This document shows, piece after piece, positions 43,000 to 52,126 of a DNA stretch of 64,000 bases (position 1 is its first letter; each line of letters opens with the position of its first letter). The position numbers and the translations under genes were made by a program. The notes beneath the pieces were generated by a model that saw only the letters and a program-made list of their open reading frames with translations, had not been told where the DNA came from and searched no databases. The DNA is taken from contig NZ_ABVL01000013.1 in the NCBI RefSeq assembly GCF_000173075.1, positions 124,001 to 188,000 on the forward strand, in the 5' to 3' direction. The DNA comes from Chthoniobacter flavus Ellin428. Lineage in GTDB: Bacteria; Verrucomicrobiota; Verrucomicrobiia; Chthoniobacterales; Chthoniobacteraceae.

Positions 43000-44566
43000 T
43001 TAGGAGACGACCTCTACCGGTGACGGCGCAGGCGCCGCACCGACGGAGGAAAAACGCATCCGGCGCCAGGCGAGAGCAAGGCCATCGAGGATCGTGTCCA
43101 ACCCGAAGCCCATAAAAATAAAGAGGATCCACTCGATGGGGACGAGGTAACGCGTGACGGTGTCGCCGATGGCGTAAACGATGAAAAGATAGAGCAACAG
43201 CGGGAGCCAGAGGAACGACGTGCGGGCGAAACGTCCCGGCAGGAGCGCAGAGATCAGGCCGAGCAAGGCGAGCCAGCCCATGGTCTGGATGTGAATGCGA
43301 GGAGGGTGTCCGATTTCACCGCGATGGGCCTGGAGCCAATTGACGCGGGTGAAGGGTTTCAAATATTTGGCATACCACACGGTGTGGGTGGCGCGTTCGA
43401 CGACAAGGGTGTCAAAGGCCGATCGATCCATCTCGTAAACCATCTGCATTTCCTTGGGTCGCCGGCTCCAATGGATCTCGCCGTCTTCGCTTTGGTCGGA
43501 CCAGAACTCCGCCGGGTCGATGCGCTGCTCGGCGTGCCGATCGGCGGCCGCGACGATGATCTTTTTGCAGACCATGCCGAAGTATTGGAAGGGGTGGGCG
43601 AGGACCGCCTGCCGCGCCAGGGTTTGGGCGACTTGCGCGAAGCGTTTGCGGTTGGAAAGAAGCTTCGCGTAAGCCGGACCGAGGGGGCCGTCCGCGTCGT
43701 CATTGATGAGCATCTTTTTGAAGTGCCCTTGATTGAAGACGTAGTTGGGCAGGTCGGTGCCGGGCGGAGTCGATGGCCGGGCGAATGAGGGCGCGCTCTT
43801 TGGCGTAGGGCTCGCCTTCGGTTTTCACCAAGGGCAGGGCTGAGCTCAGGAAGAGCCAGGGCCCTTGCGAATCCTTACCCGAGGTAAGGGCCACGAGGAT
43901 GACCAGGGGAAGCGTCGCGTAGCAGAGTTTCGGCCAGTGCAACGGACGGCGGGTGACGATGGCGGCAGCAAGGATGAGCCCCAGCCAGAGGGGCCGGCCC
44001 GCGGGTTTGATGGCAACAATCAGCAGGGCCAGAATGCAGAACCAAATGAGACGGCGATCGCCGGCGAGCCCCTGGCGTGGGATGGCGATGGCGACGGTGG
44101 CGATAAAGGCGCCGAGGAGGAGGGTCTCGGAGATGAGCTCGTGCTCGTAGTAAATTGTGCGCGGCCAGATGGCCGCAAAAGTAGTGACGAGCGGCACCCA
44201 AAGCGTGGGGCGACGCACGAGGTGGCCTGTGATCCAACCGATGCCGAAGATGATGAAAAGACCGGCGAGATGCTGGACGGCGGCGACGACCTGGACGGTG
44301 TTGCAAAAGGGGATCGGCGGCGCTGCGGTCAGGAGGAGCGGGTAAACGTAGCGGCGCTTTGCCGGCATCTCGAAGCGGTGATCGAGGTAGATCGCATGCG
44401 CCGTGGCGAAGTAGGAGTTGCTGTCGCTGCCGTAAAAGCCCTCGGGAACGGCGGCGAGGAAGGAGATGCGCAAGATCGCGCCGATGATCAGCGCGGGCAG
44501 GCAGAGCCAGAAACAGCGACGAAGCGTGAAAGGCGGGCGGTCCTTTTCCGGCGGGATCGCAGTCAT
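43000..44566 (-). pseudogene. GT-C-type membrane protein with one frameshift
   Basis: Start ATG 44566 (MTAIPPEKDRPPF). The N-terminal part, to about 43775, has the loop YGSDSNSYFATAH, then RRYVYPLLLTA, and many transmembrane segments, as in the intact paralogue at 47650-49212. Near 43770 the frame changes by one base: the original frame ends soon after at 43700, while the next continues TDLPNYVFNQGHFKKMLIND and a full C-terminal half with three more membrane helices, ending at 43000. The total length (~521 aa) equals the paralogue. It is a polyprenyl-sugar-type glycosyltransferase by topology. The lesion is either a real mutation or a base-call error. Confidence 0.7.
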
Positions 44567-44834
44567 GGCGCGACGCAGCGAAGACTGCCGGGAGAAGACG
44601 GGCCGGGACCATGGTCGCGATAAAGCGACCTGCGCACAGAAGAGATGGCCTGCGGCAGCGGCATGGGATTTTCGCCCGGCGGAAGCGCCAGACGGGGTAA
44701 ACCCGTTGTCTCTTCCAAAGACCCAGCACGACTGCAAGGGCATCCCGCTGCCTGTGGTTAAAATAGCGGAAAAACCGACATGGTGAGTCGGGTCATCCAG
44801 TATTCAGCGCTGCCCTTCCGCTATGTCAGGCCTC
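44567..44834. other. Intergenic stretch, promoter region of the GT-C gene
   Basis: The 268 bp between the frameshifted GT-C gene start and the end of the FAD oxidoreductase gene (both minus strand) hold no convincing ORF or strong hairpin. It presumably contains the promoter of the GT-C gene, but no clear -35/-10 pair stands out. Confidence 0.3.
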
Positions 44835-46385
44835 TCACTGGGCTGTCGTGGCCGGTGACTCGATCTTTTTGGGCACATGCCGCTGTCCGGAGACCGAACT
44901 GCTGCTGCCGCTTTCGCCTGCTTCGTGATATTCGGCGTCTTCGTTTACCCGCCAGAGATCGTAGACCGTTTCTCCGGCCAGGATGTTTTGCGCACAGAGC
45001 ATCGCCGTCATCATGGAATGATCCTGGTTGTTGTACTTGTGCATGCCATTGCGGCCTACGAGATGGAGTGTCGGGAAGCGGCGGGTGAGCTCTTCGCGAA
45101 TCGTGGCCAGGTGCCGGGCGTAGGCGTCATCGTAAACGGGATAGGCTTTGCGCTGCCGCACGACACAGGCGTCGACGATATCTTCCTGGCGGGCGAGGCC
45201 GAGTTTGCTGATCTCGCTTTTGGCGAGTTCCTGGAGCTGCTCGTCGGTCAATTCCCACAGGCCGGTGTGCTCGAAGCAAAAATACTCGAGGCCGTAGCAG
45301 GTCATCTTCGGATCGGGAACCATCTCCGGCGACCAGGACTTGAAATTCTGGATGCGCCCGACCTGCACGGAAGGATCGTGGATGTAGATCCAATTGTCCG
45401 CGAAGGCGTCGCGATCGTGCAGGATGAGAACCGCGGTGATGAAATCGCGATAACGGAGCTGATTCGCCGCTTGAACGGACTCTTCGGACAGCGCGGGTTT
45501 CAGCATCGAGCACAGCTCCCGCACCGGGGCGGTGGAGATGACGTGCTGGGCCGGGAGGGTCTGCACCTGCCCATTTTGATCCTGCGTCGTTACCGTCCAC
45601 TCCTTGCTGCTCTCGTCGAAAGCGCATTCGGTCACGCGGCGTCCCATGAGGACCTGGCCGCCCGCGGCTTTGACCTTTTCCGCACAGGCTTCCCACATCA
45701 TTCCGGGGCCCAGTCGCGGATAACGGAAGGACTCGATCAAGGTCTTCACCGTCTTGCCACCGCTGCCGGGCTTGCGTTTCGGCAGGAGGGCATTGAGCAC
45801 GGCGGTTGTCAGGGAGAGGCCCTTGATCCGCTGGGCGGCCCAATCCGCCGAGATCTCCTTGCAGCTCATGCCCCACACTTTTTCCGTGTAGGTCTTGAAG
45901 AAAATCTGGAAGAGCCGTTTGCCAAACTGATTGCTCACCCAATCCTCGAAGCTCTTCGGGTTTTTTACCGGAAAGAGCCGCGCCCACAAGTAGGAGAGGC
46001 CGCAACGCACGGACTCAAAAATGCCCAGATTGAAGAGCGCCTCGGCCGCCTTGAGCGGATAGGAAAAGAACTGGCCGTTATAAAGGATGCGCGAGGAGCG
46101 CGGGCGGACGAGCATGTCGTCGGGCAGGATTTCGCTCCACAGATCTTCGACTTCCTTGGATTTGGAGAAGAAGCGGTGGCCCCCGATGTCGAAGTGGTAG
46201 TCCTTGTAAGTCGCCGTCTTGGAGATGCCACCGACATACTGCGGATCGCCTTCGAACACGGTCACGGGGACGCCGGCGCGGGAGAGGAGATAAGCTGCGG
46301 TCAATCCGGCGGGGCCGGCGCCGATGATGGCGACCATTCCCCGGGGTGGGTTGGAAGTATTTTCTGTCGAAGGCGAAACTGTCAT
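44835..46385 (-). CDS. FAD-dependent amine-oxidase-family protein
   Basis: A 516-residue flavoprotein. ATG 46385 (overlapping the upstream stop as ATGA) precedes the FAD Rossmann motif VAIIGAGPAGLTAAYLLSRAG near residue 18. YVGGISKTATYKDYHFDIGGHRFF near 50 and FFKTYTEKVWGMSCKEISADWAAQRI near 165 are typical of a protoporphyrinogen-oxidase/UDP-galactopyranose-mutase-like subgroup found in glycan loci, and a C-terminal LVGRNGMHKYNNQDHSMMTA binds the flavin. A redox step on a lipid-linked sugar or polyprenol is likely given the two membrane genes in the same operon; protoporphyrinogen oxidation is less likely. Confidence 0.8.
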   Translation of the reverse strand: MTVSPSTENTSNPPRGMVAIIGAGPAGLTAAYLLSRAGVPVTVFEGDPQYVGGISKTATYKDYHFDIGGHRFFSKSKEVEDLWSEILPDDMLVRPRSSRILYNGQFFSYPLKAAEALFNLGIFESVRCGLSYLWARLFPVKNPKSFEDWVSNQFGKRLFQIFFKTYTEKVWGMSCKEISADWAAQRIKGLSLTTAVLNALLPKRKPGSGGKTVKTLIESFRYPRLGPGMMWEACAEKVKAAGGQVLMGRRVTECAFDESSKEWTVTTQDQNGQVQTLPAQHVISTAPVRELCSMLKPALSEESVQAANQLRYRDFITAVLILHDRDAFADNWIYIHDPSVQVGRIQNFKSWSPEMVPDPKMTCYGLEYFCFEHTGLWELTDEQLQELAKSEISKLGLARQEDIVDACVVRQRKAYPVYDDAYARHLATIREELTRRFPTLHLVGRNGMHKYNNQDHSMMTAMLCAQNILAGETVYDLWRVNEDAEYHEAGESGSSSSVSGQRHVPKKIESPATTAQ

Positions 46386-47653
46386 TGAGAGTCTGGAAAG
46401 CGAGCGGGCGCGACACGACGAGCGTACCGCGCCAGGAGGGTGAGGACGAAACTGACGCCGACTGTCGCGAAGAACAGTTCGAACGGCAACAAGGTTCCGT
46501 AAGCAACTCGTGGGCCGGGAGTGGTGATACTCGTCCAGACGATCGGGAGCAACTGGATGAAGAGACACGCCGCCAGGACGCAAAATTCCCATCGCCGTTT
46601 GGCAAAGGCGATGACGATGCCCAGGAGCGAGAGGAAATAGAGCACCCGGATATGCTCCGCGTGGCGCGGGATATCATAGTAGACCCGGTAGAATCCTTCC
46701 GCCCAACGATGGAAGAAATCGCCGACGCTGTGACTTTTGGCGTAATCCTTCCACGTAAATTCGCTCTGGATCTGCCCGGTGTGGCCCTCCTCGTAGCTGT
46801 CCACCCACATGAAATTCGAGAGATACCCGTGATGGACGGGGTTGTGGAAGTATTGATAGCGGGGCAGCCACGTGGGAATCGTCACGATCATGAGCACGAA
46901 TGCCGCACCGAGATAGGTGAGGAAGACGGATCGTGTGCGGGCGAAACGGGTGCGCGTGTCGTTTTCACGTGGTTTGGCGAGACGCCAAAGATCGTAGACG
47001 AACAAAACGCCCAGCGTGGCCGCGGCGCCGAAAAGACCATTGGTCCGGCTGAGGTAGTCCAGGCCGGCGGCAGCGGCGATGCCCAGGAGATAGAGCGGCC
47101 TCCCCGTGCGCACATAGCCGAGGAAGAGCAGAATCAGGATGACGAGCACGAGGGCGTGCGAAGGCTCCGTCATCAGGCGGCGGGCGATCTTATCCACCAT
47201 GAATGGATTGCCGATGAAGAGCAGGCTGCCGATGGCCGCGACGGTATCGCTTTGGAAGAGTCGTCGCACGCCGTAGTAAAAGCAGATCAACAGCGCCAGC
47301 CCCACGAGGAGATTCACCGAGCCCAGAGCGATCGGGTTGTCACCCCAGAATTTCACCGCCGGCGCGAGCAGCAGCGGATAGAGCGGCTGCCGGTGAGGCA
47401 TGGTCTGGACGTACGACATGCGGAAATCACCACGGGCAAACTCCTGCGCGATTTCGATATATTGCCGCGAATCCTTGGACTCCATTTTGGTCACGAGGTC
47501 CGGATGACGCGACGTGTGAATGAGCACGGAGATGTTCAGGGCCAGGTAGATGAGACACAAGCACGCTACCAGAATGTGCGAGGCTTTGCGTGGCCCGGAG
47601 TCGGCTTTGATTCCGGTATTCGTGGTGGGTTTGTCAGTCATTACCAATGTCAT
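46382..47653 (-). CDS. GT-C-type multi-span membrane protein
   Basis: A 423-residue protein with ten or so transmembrane segments. After the first span comes ESKDSRQYIEIAQEFARGDF, then HRQPLYPLLLAP, the same DSxxY and (R)xxLYPLL spacing seen in its neighbours and in the 9063-10730 gene. GT39/GT83-like polyprenyl-phosphate-sugar glycosyltransferases have this first-loop acidic residue. The start overlaps the upstream stop (ATGA at 47650-47653; ATG 47641 is an alternative) and the stop overlaps the FAD gene start. It is the middle gene of a three-gene operon. Confidence 0.65.
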   Translation of the reverse strand: MTLVMTDKPTTNTGIKADSGPRKASHILVACLCLIYLALNISVLIHTSRHPDLVTKMESKDSRQYIEIAQEFARGDFRMSYVQTMPHRQPLYPLLLAPAVKFWGDNPIALGSVNLLVGLALLICFYYGVRRLFQSDTVAAIGSLLFIGNPFMVDKIARRLMTEPSHALVLVILILLFLGYVRTGRPLYLLGIAAAAGLDYLSRTNGLFGAAATLGVLFVYDLWRLAKPRENDTRTRFARTRSVFLTYLGAAFVLMIVTIPTWLPRYQYFHNPVHHGYLSNFMWVDSYEEGHTGQIQSEFTWKDYAKSHSVGDFFHRWAEGFYRVYYDIPRHAEHIRVLYFLSLLGIVIAFAKRRWEFCVLAACLFIQLLPIVWTSITTPGPRVAYGTLLPFELFFATVGVSFVLTLLARYARRVAPARFPDSQ

Positions 47654-49212
47654 TTACGAATGAATCTGGCCAACAGGGCATCGAGAGGGATCGCCATGGT
47701 CACGAAAAGGACCGGCCAGACGACGGCGAAATAGTGGACATTGACCAGCGAAACGGAATAGACCGCGAAAACTTGCAGCACGGAAATGATGACCCAGATT
47801 CCGAGCGTGTTGCGGTAGCGCGGCAGGAACGCGCAGCCCATGGCCAGAAGCATCCAGATGCCCAGGAAAGTCGGCCGGACGAGAGAGAGTTTGCTCTCAT
47901 TCTTGGGGACTTTGGGGTAGCGGAAGTAATCGAATTTCGTCCCGTAGCTTGCGACCCAGGTCTGCACCGTCCGTGCGGCCCAGGATCCTGGCGCCGGTTC
48001 CAGGTGGTGGGCGAACTCGCTGTAAGGCGGAAGCGGACCGTGAGGCGGCAGACCGAAAGCCAGGCGCAGCGGGCTTTTTTCATCCTTCACGGCCTCGTTG
48101 TAATACAGGGCGGAGCGATCCACGTAGCCGCCGTCCGCAAAATGGGAAAGCCCGTAAGCCGAGAGATTGGCATCGAAGACGACGCGCTGCAGGCCGAGAT
48201 AGAAGACCAAATCGGGCCGCGCTTTGATGCCTTCCAGCGCGAGATCCATGTAGATTTTGACCTTCAAATTGTCGTCCTTCCCCAAGGCCTTCCAAAGGGG
48301 CCGTGCATCCTGCTCGCCCGGATCCCGCAGAAAGTAGAAGAGGTCCCCATCCTGCATGGCGTGAAAGTATTCCAGGTTGTTCCGGTAATGCTCCACCGAA
48401 TCGCGGATCTCGGCCTTGTAGTCGGCGTGCAGCGGCGTATCGAGACGAGTCAGCGGAAAAACAGAAGTATAGAAGAGTTGGGAACCCTGACGCTTCGAGC
48501 CGACGGTCAGGGATACCCCCATCAGCAGGACGATGGCGGTGATTTGGCGCCAGCCGAAATTGCGCCAGGCTTGCGTCATCAGCGTTCCGATGGCGAGCCC
48601 CGGCCACACAAAACGCCCCGATGGCTTGGTAAGAATAAACAGCGCGAACGCCACGAAGAAAAACCAAAATACGCGCCGCGACCGGGTCGGGTCCTTTTGG
48701 GTGATCCACGCCGTCCAGCCGGCAAATGTCCACAGGAACAGGGCGAAGAAGACGTTATCGGCGAGGAGTTCGTGCTCGCACCAGAGCACCTCGGGCAGGC
48801 CGGCGTAGAGGATGGTGATCGGGATGATCCACAGCTGCCAGCGGACGAAGGATTTTCGAATCACATAGGCCAGAGGCACCAGCGTGACCCATCCCAGGAG
48901 GTGCTGGAAAATCGGCAACCAGCGCAGGACACCGCCTGGCAGTGCTGCCATCGGCGCCATGAGGAGCGGGTAGAGATAGCGCCGCTTGTCGCCGAGGCTG
49001 AACGAGTGGTTCAGAAACAGCTTGTGGGTGAATACAAAAAAGGACCGCGAGTCCGCCCCCCACAGGGCGTACGGCATGTAGCTGACAAAGAGGATGCGCA
49101 GGATGCCACCCACCAAAAGCGCGGGAATGGCCCAGCGAATTGCGTCCGCAACCACTGGATGTCGGCGAAACCAAGCAACGAGCCCCACGGCGGAACCGGC
49201 GGAGCTGTTCAC
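47650..49212 (-). CDS. GT-C-type multi-span membrane protein
   Basis: A 520-residue polytopic protein with eight to ten transmembrane helices. The first loop is WGADSRSFFVFTHKLFLNHSF, then KRRYLYPLLMAPMAAL, and EVLWCEHELLADN near residue 150 (compare TIYYEHELISET in the 43-44.6 kb paralogue). A large loop (residues ~265-400) is on one face, with membrane helices after it. It is the first gene of the minus-strand operon 49212-44835 and probably a sugar transferase of the GT-C fold for surface glycan; no activity is shown. Confidence 0.65.
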   Translation of the reverse strand: MNSSAGSAVGLVAWFRRHPVVADAIRWAIPALLVGGILRILFVSYMPYALWGADSRSFFVFTHKLFLNHSFSLGDKRRYLYPLLMAPMAALPGGVLRWLPIFQHLLGWVTLVPLAYVIRKSFVRWQLWIIPITILYAGLPEVLWCEHELLADNVFFALFLWTFAGWTAWITQKDPTRSRRVFWFFFVAFALFILTKPSGRFVWPGLAIGTLMTQAWRNFGWRQITAIVLLMGVSLTVGSKRQGSQLFYTSVFPLTRLDTPLHADYKAEIRDSVEHYRNNLEYFHAMQDGDLFYFLRDPGEQDARPLWKALGKDDNLKVKIYMDLALEGIKARPDLVFYLGLQRVVFDANLSAYGLSHFADGGYVDRSALYYNEAVKDEKSPLRLAFGLPPHGPLPPYSEFAHHLEPAPGSWAARTVQTWVASYGTKFDYFRYPKVPKNESKLSLVRPTFLGIWMLLAMGCAFLPRYRNTLGIWVIISVLQVFAVYSVSLVNVHYFAVVWPVLFVTMAIPLDALLARFIRK

Positions 49213-49532
49213 GCGAAGATTTCCGTGCCGAGGGACGGTTGGCCGTTGGTGAGCCCTCTTCCCAATGCGGATTTCCAGGAGACGAAATCCACCCAGCGCG
49301 CGATGGTGCGAGAGACGCGAGGACGGGCATCGCGGAAAACGGAATGGGAATTGGGACCAACGGACATCGCGCCAGACTACACCATTCCCATTAACGGCGT
49401 CTGTATCTCGTGTGAAAAATTATTCAGTTTCAGAAAATACGTCTACGTATCGTTTAAATTAGTGACGTATTCTGATGCTGGATAGTCGGAACAGCTTTAC
49501 CTCCTGGCTTTCCGAATCGATCGAGGCGGCGA
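49213..49532. promoter_or_regulatory. Promoter-bearing intergenic region
   Basis: This 320-bp gap separates the start of the minus-strand glycan operon from the end of the DUF4142-like gene. It includes an AT-rich patch (about 49410-49480) unlike the surrounding GC-rich DNA, with an imperfect TACGT-CT-ACGTA palindrome near 49439. The operon promoter is expected here; exact elements cannot be fixed by eye. Confidence 0.3.
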
Positions 49533-50054
49533 TTACTTGCCAATCCTACTTTGGAGTTCCTCGGCCATGGAGAGATGCACTTTCAGGGTCGGGAGGATTT
49601 TGGCGGCAAACGCTTTCACATCCGGGTCTTTCCCCTCACTCGCCGCTTTTTCGAAGGCATCGATCGCTCTCTTCTGGTTGTCGATCATGGTCTGCGCAAA
49701 AGCCTTATCGAAACTTTCGTCGGATTTTACCCCCAAGGGTGTCGATTTCGCTTCCGCGATGAGCGACGGATTCTCGGAAAGCGTGACTTGTTTGGTGCCA
49801 GCCAGCGTCTTCAGTTCCGCATTGGCCTTGGCGAGGTCCGCGGCCACGCGATCGGCGAACGTCTTCACGTCGGCATTGGCGCTTTTGAGTCCGAGTCGCG
49901 CGGCGTCGATTTCCGCGAGGCTGTCTTGATACGCCTTCTGGAGAAAGGATTTGTCGGCACGGCTCACATCGACGTCATTGGCGAACGACGCGAGGACGGA
50001 GAGACCGAACATAGCCACGGCGACCACGAAAAGTGAGCGAAGTATGCTTTTCAT
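49533..50054 (-). CDS. Exported DUF4142-like protein
   Basis: A 173-residue protein with a signal peptide (SILRSLFVVAVAMFGLSVLASFAND). The mature part is a four-helix-type DUF4142 domain: KSFLQKAYQDSLAEIDAARLGLKS, VKTFADRVAADLAKANAELKTLA, SFDKAFAQTMIDNQKRAIDAFEKAA and DVKAFAAKILPTLKVHLSMAEEL. Such proteins are periplasmic and of unknown activity. ATG 50054 starts the signal peptide; an upstream in-frame start is less likely. Confidence 0.8.
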   Translation of the reverse strand: MKSILRSLFVVAVAMFGLSVLASFANDVDVSRADKSFLQKAYQDSLAEIDAARLGLKSANADVKTFADRVAADLAKANAELKTLAGTKQVTLSENPSLIAEAKSTPLGVKSDESFDKAFAQTMIDNQKRAIDAFEKAASEGKDPDVKAFAAKILPTLKVHLSMAEELQSRIGK

Positions 50055-50147
50055 ATACAAAGGTAGGTTAGTTTCACCCGGAGGCCACAAAATGTTCGTC
50101 CCGCGGAACGTCTTTGGAGGCATGAAACATGCCAACGAAAAGCGGAG

Positions 50148-50729
50148 TTAGCGAAGTCGCGAAGCTGCCATCGACGAGACTTTCGGAGCGCGCCGTCCTT
50201 TGCGAATCGTGCCATTCACCGGCACATAGCGGAGTTCCTCGCCACTCGCTGCGCAACTGAGCATGAGCGCGCCCCGGCTCATGTCGCCCCGCCCCACAAA
50301 ATCGGCGGGAAAGAACAAGCGCTCACCGAAGACGGGTAACAGTGTTTCGACGTACTTTCCGGTCGCGATGCTACCCAAAATCACCACTTCAAATGGTTCG
50401 CTCAGCGGTAACGCACCGGCGGTGGCTTGCAGTGGCGCGGTGAAGCGCGGTTCGGCGGCATCCACTGGCACCGTGGAAAATTCCAGCAGCTCTTTCAGGC
50501 CGATCCGCGTCTCGGCGGGAACCAAGCCGCGACTGGGCGTGATGACCTGCGCGCCGCTGAGAAGACTTGGAACGCGCGCGAATCGCGTGGCGTAAGCAAG
50601 CTTGCCTCGGAAATACAAACCACTGCAAAAGGCGAAGACTTCGCCGAGGCTCGCGTCGCCGATTTGCACCCGGAGCGCGAGTTCAAAATGGGCCTGCGGC
50701 CGGACGAGCCACTGCGCGCGAACCCCCAT
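50148..50729 (-). CDS. Conserved hypothetical protein (GDASLGEVFAF type)
   Basis: A 193-residue soluble protein starting MGVRAQWLVRPQAHFELALRV. Motifs IGDASLGEVFAFCSGLYFRGKLAYATRFAR near residue 24 and EPFEVVILGSIATGKYVETLLPVFGERLFFP near 115 mark a single conserved domain seen as a stand-alone hypothetical protein in diverse bacteria. A VVILGSIATGKY segment resembles a nucleotide- or sugar-binding loop, but no activity can be claimed. The start is chosen at the first ATG preceding the conserved region; the frame extends far upstream without conservation. It is divergent from the GreA/GreB gene (121 bp between starts). Confidence 0.6.
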   Translation of the reverse strand: MGVRAQWLVRPQAHFELALRVQIGDASLGEVFAFCSGLYFRGKLAYATRFARVPSLLSGAQVITPSRGLVPAETRIGLKELLEFSTVPVDAAEPRFTAPLQATAGALPLSEPFEVVILGSIATGKYVETLLPVFGERLFFPADFVGRGDMSRGALMLSCAASGEELRYVPVNGTIRKGRRAPKVSSMAASRLR

Positions 50730-50849
50730 GGCTTTCGCCGGAGAAAGAAGAAAGATGCGGTTCACCAAGTTACTTCGCACATTTCCTGTGCAGCGGCACG
50801 TGTTCGGTTCGATACTGCGTCCCGTCCTGCCTTTATCCACCTTGAGAAA

Positions 50850-51359
50850 ATGAGCAAAGCCTTCACCCGCGAAAGCGATGATTCCGGCGAAGAAGCCGCC
50901 CTGTCGAGGGCTTCGACCTTGCCGAGTGGCGCTCGCAATCGCATGACCGTGGATGGCGCGGAACGGCTGCAGAAGGAACTGGCCGTGCTCGCGGATCAGA
51001 AAGCGCAATTGGAAGAAACCGGCGAAGGAGAAATCAGCCGTGACGAATTGCGCCGCGTGACCTCGCGCATGCAAGCCCTCTCGCAAAGGTTGGCGGATGC
51101 AGAAGTGATCGCGATTTCCGAAAGCCGCGGCGATGAAGTGCGGTTCGGCATGTTTGTCACCATCCGCGATGCCGGTGGCGTGGAAGACGAGTATCGAATC
51201 GTCGGCGTGGATGAAGTCGATTTGGAAGCAGGCTGGATCAGCTGGCTCTCGCCGCTCGCCCAGGCGATCGTTGGCCGGAAGATCGGCGACGTCGTGCAAT
51301 TTCAGGCGCCGGCGGGAGAGAAGAAGCTGCACATCGTCGCAGTGCGCCCGCCATCCTGA
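50850..51359 (+). CDS. greB: GreA/GreB family transcription elongation factor
   Basis: A 169-residue factor that rescues backtracked RNA polymerase. Residues ~30-100 form the N-terminal coiled coil (TVDGAERLQKELAVLADQKAQLEE ... ELRRVTSRMQALSQRLADAEVI). The C-terminal FKBP-like domain has FGMFVTIRDAGGVEDEYRIVGVDEVDLEAGWISWLSPLAQAIVGRKIGDVVQF, as in GreB. The acidic tip residues are less obvious than in E. coli GreA/GreB. ATG 50850 has a weak purine ribosome-binding site (TTGAGAAA). Confidence 0.88.
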   Translation: MSKAFTRESDDSGEEAALSRASTLPSGARNRMTVDGAERLQKELAVLADQKAQLEETGEGEISRDELRRVTSRMQALSQRLADAEVIAISESRGDEVRFGMFVTIRDAGGVEDEYRIVGVDEVDLEAGWISWLSPLAQAIVGRKIGDVVQFQAPAGEKKLHIVAVRPPS

Positions 51360-51396
51360 GCCAAGACCGATCACTATTGCGGAGCCGATACATCAT

Positions 51397-51465
51397 TGGC
51401 GGCAGCAGTGTAATTCTGCGGAGGGCCGGCAATAACCCGGTCGAGGTTCGATTCCTCAGCCGCCA
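51397..51465 (+). other. tRNA-like sequence, degenerate
   Basis: TGGCGGC pairs perfectly with GCCGCCA 62 bases downstream as a 7-bp acceptor, a T-loop TTCGATT is flanked by GAGG/CCTC, and GCAG-TGTAATT-CTGC can form a D-like arm. However, no 7-base anticodon loop with U33 can be placed, the D-loop lacks GG, and the total length (~69) is short. It sits at the border between the chromosomal genes and the accessory region, so a decayed tRNA or attachment-site remnant is possible. Confidence 0.3.
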
Positions 51466-51789
51466 ACAGCTTCCCTTCGGACGAAAAGGGCGGGGATTGG
51501 ACAGGATTGGACAGAATTCGAATCGGATTGGTCGGAGTAGTGAGGGTCAGAGCTGTTCCGGGGTTAAGCAAAGGGATGGGGCGTCGCATATCGGAGCGGC
51601 TCGGGATGGGTGGACTACTCGGTGGGCAATGGAGCTGGCAACGCGGTGGGCGATGGGCGGTCTGGAAGGTTCGAGAAGACGATCCCGGTGCTTTTGGAAG
51701 TGGGCTGGATGGAGGAGATGGCATCGGACTATCAGGCGGGTGACAGCCAGCCGTCACCCGGCTGTCAGCCAGGTGACGAAGAAGGAAAG

Positions 51790-51856
51790 AAGGAATGGAA
51801 CGGAATGGAATGGAACTGAATGGAATGGAATGGAACTGAATGGAACTGAATGGAAC
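51790..51856. repeat. GGAAT/GGAACT pentanucleotide-type repeat
   Basis: About a dozen imperfect GGAAT, GGAACT and GGAACG units occur in a row. Preceding it is an inverted motif (GGTGACAGCC/GGCTGTCAGCCAGGTGACG region, 51750-51780). A small ORF may start at the end of the repeat (ATG 51840, encoding an EAEAFARFWRADPRKEAK segment), a possible remnant of a phage replication protein. Confidence 0.75.
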
Positions 51857-51946
51857 GGGCGCTGACGCGCGCGCGGTCGAGGCGGAGGCGTTTGCGCGAT
51901 TCTGGCGTGCTGATCCGCGAAAGGAGGCGAAAATCAGCGGCTGAAG

Positions 51947-52126
51947 ATGCGGGTGCTGACGGACATTCTGGATCGCCGCTACTCGAACCGCCTGGACACG
52001 CTGCTGATCTCGAACGAGACGGCGCCGGCTTTCCGTGAATCGATCGGCGACTCGGCGTTGTCGCGGATCACGGAGCACGGGGAGATTGTGACGTGTACGT
52101 GGGCGAGCTGGAGGAGGGGGAGGTGA
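51947..52126 (+). pseudogene. C-terminal fragment of a DnaC/IstB-like AAA+ ATPase
   Basis: A 59-residue ORF (MRVLTDILDRRYSNRLDTLLISNETAPAF ... SALSRITEHGEIVTCTWASWR) matches the C-terminal half of phage/plasmid helicase loaders: the sensor-1 region (TLLISN), then LSRI and a final W-x-SWR. The Walker A and B regions are absent upstream, replaced by repeats. It is a fragment, in the same frame as the next fragment and separated from it by one TGA. Confidence 0.6.

Noticed and set aside
50729..51374. Upstream extension of the minus-strand hypothetical gene to 408 residues
   Set aside because: The extension lies wholly antisense to the greB coding region and has no family-like features.
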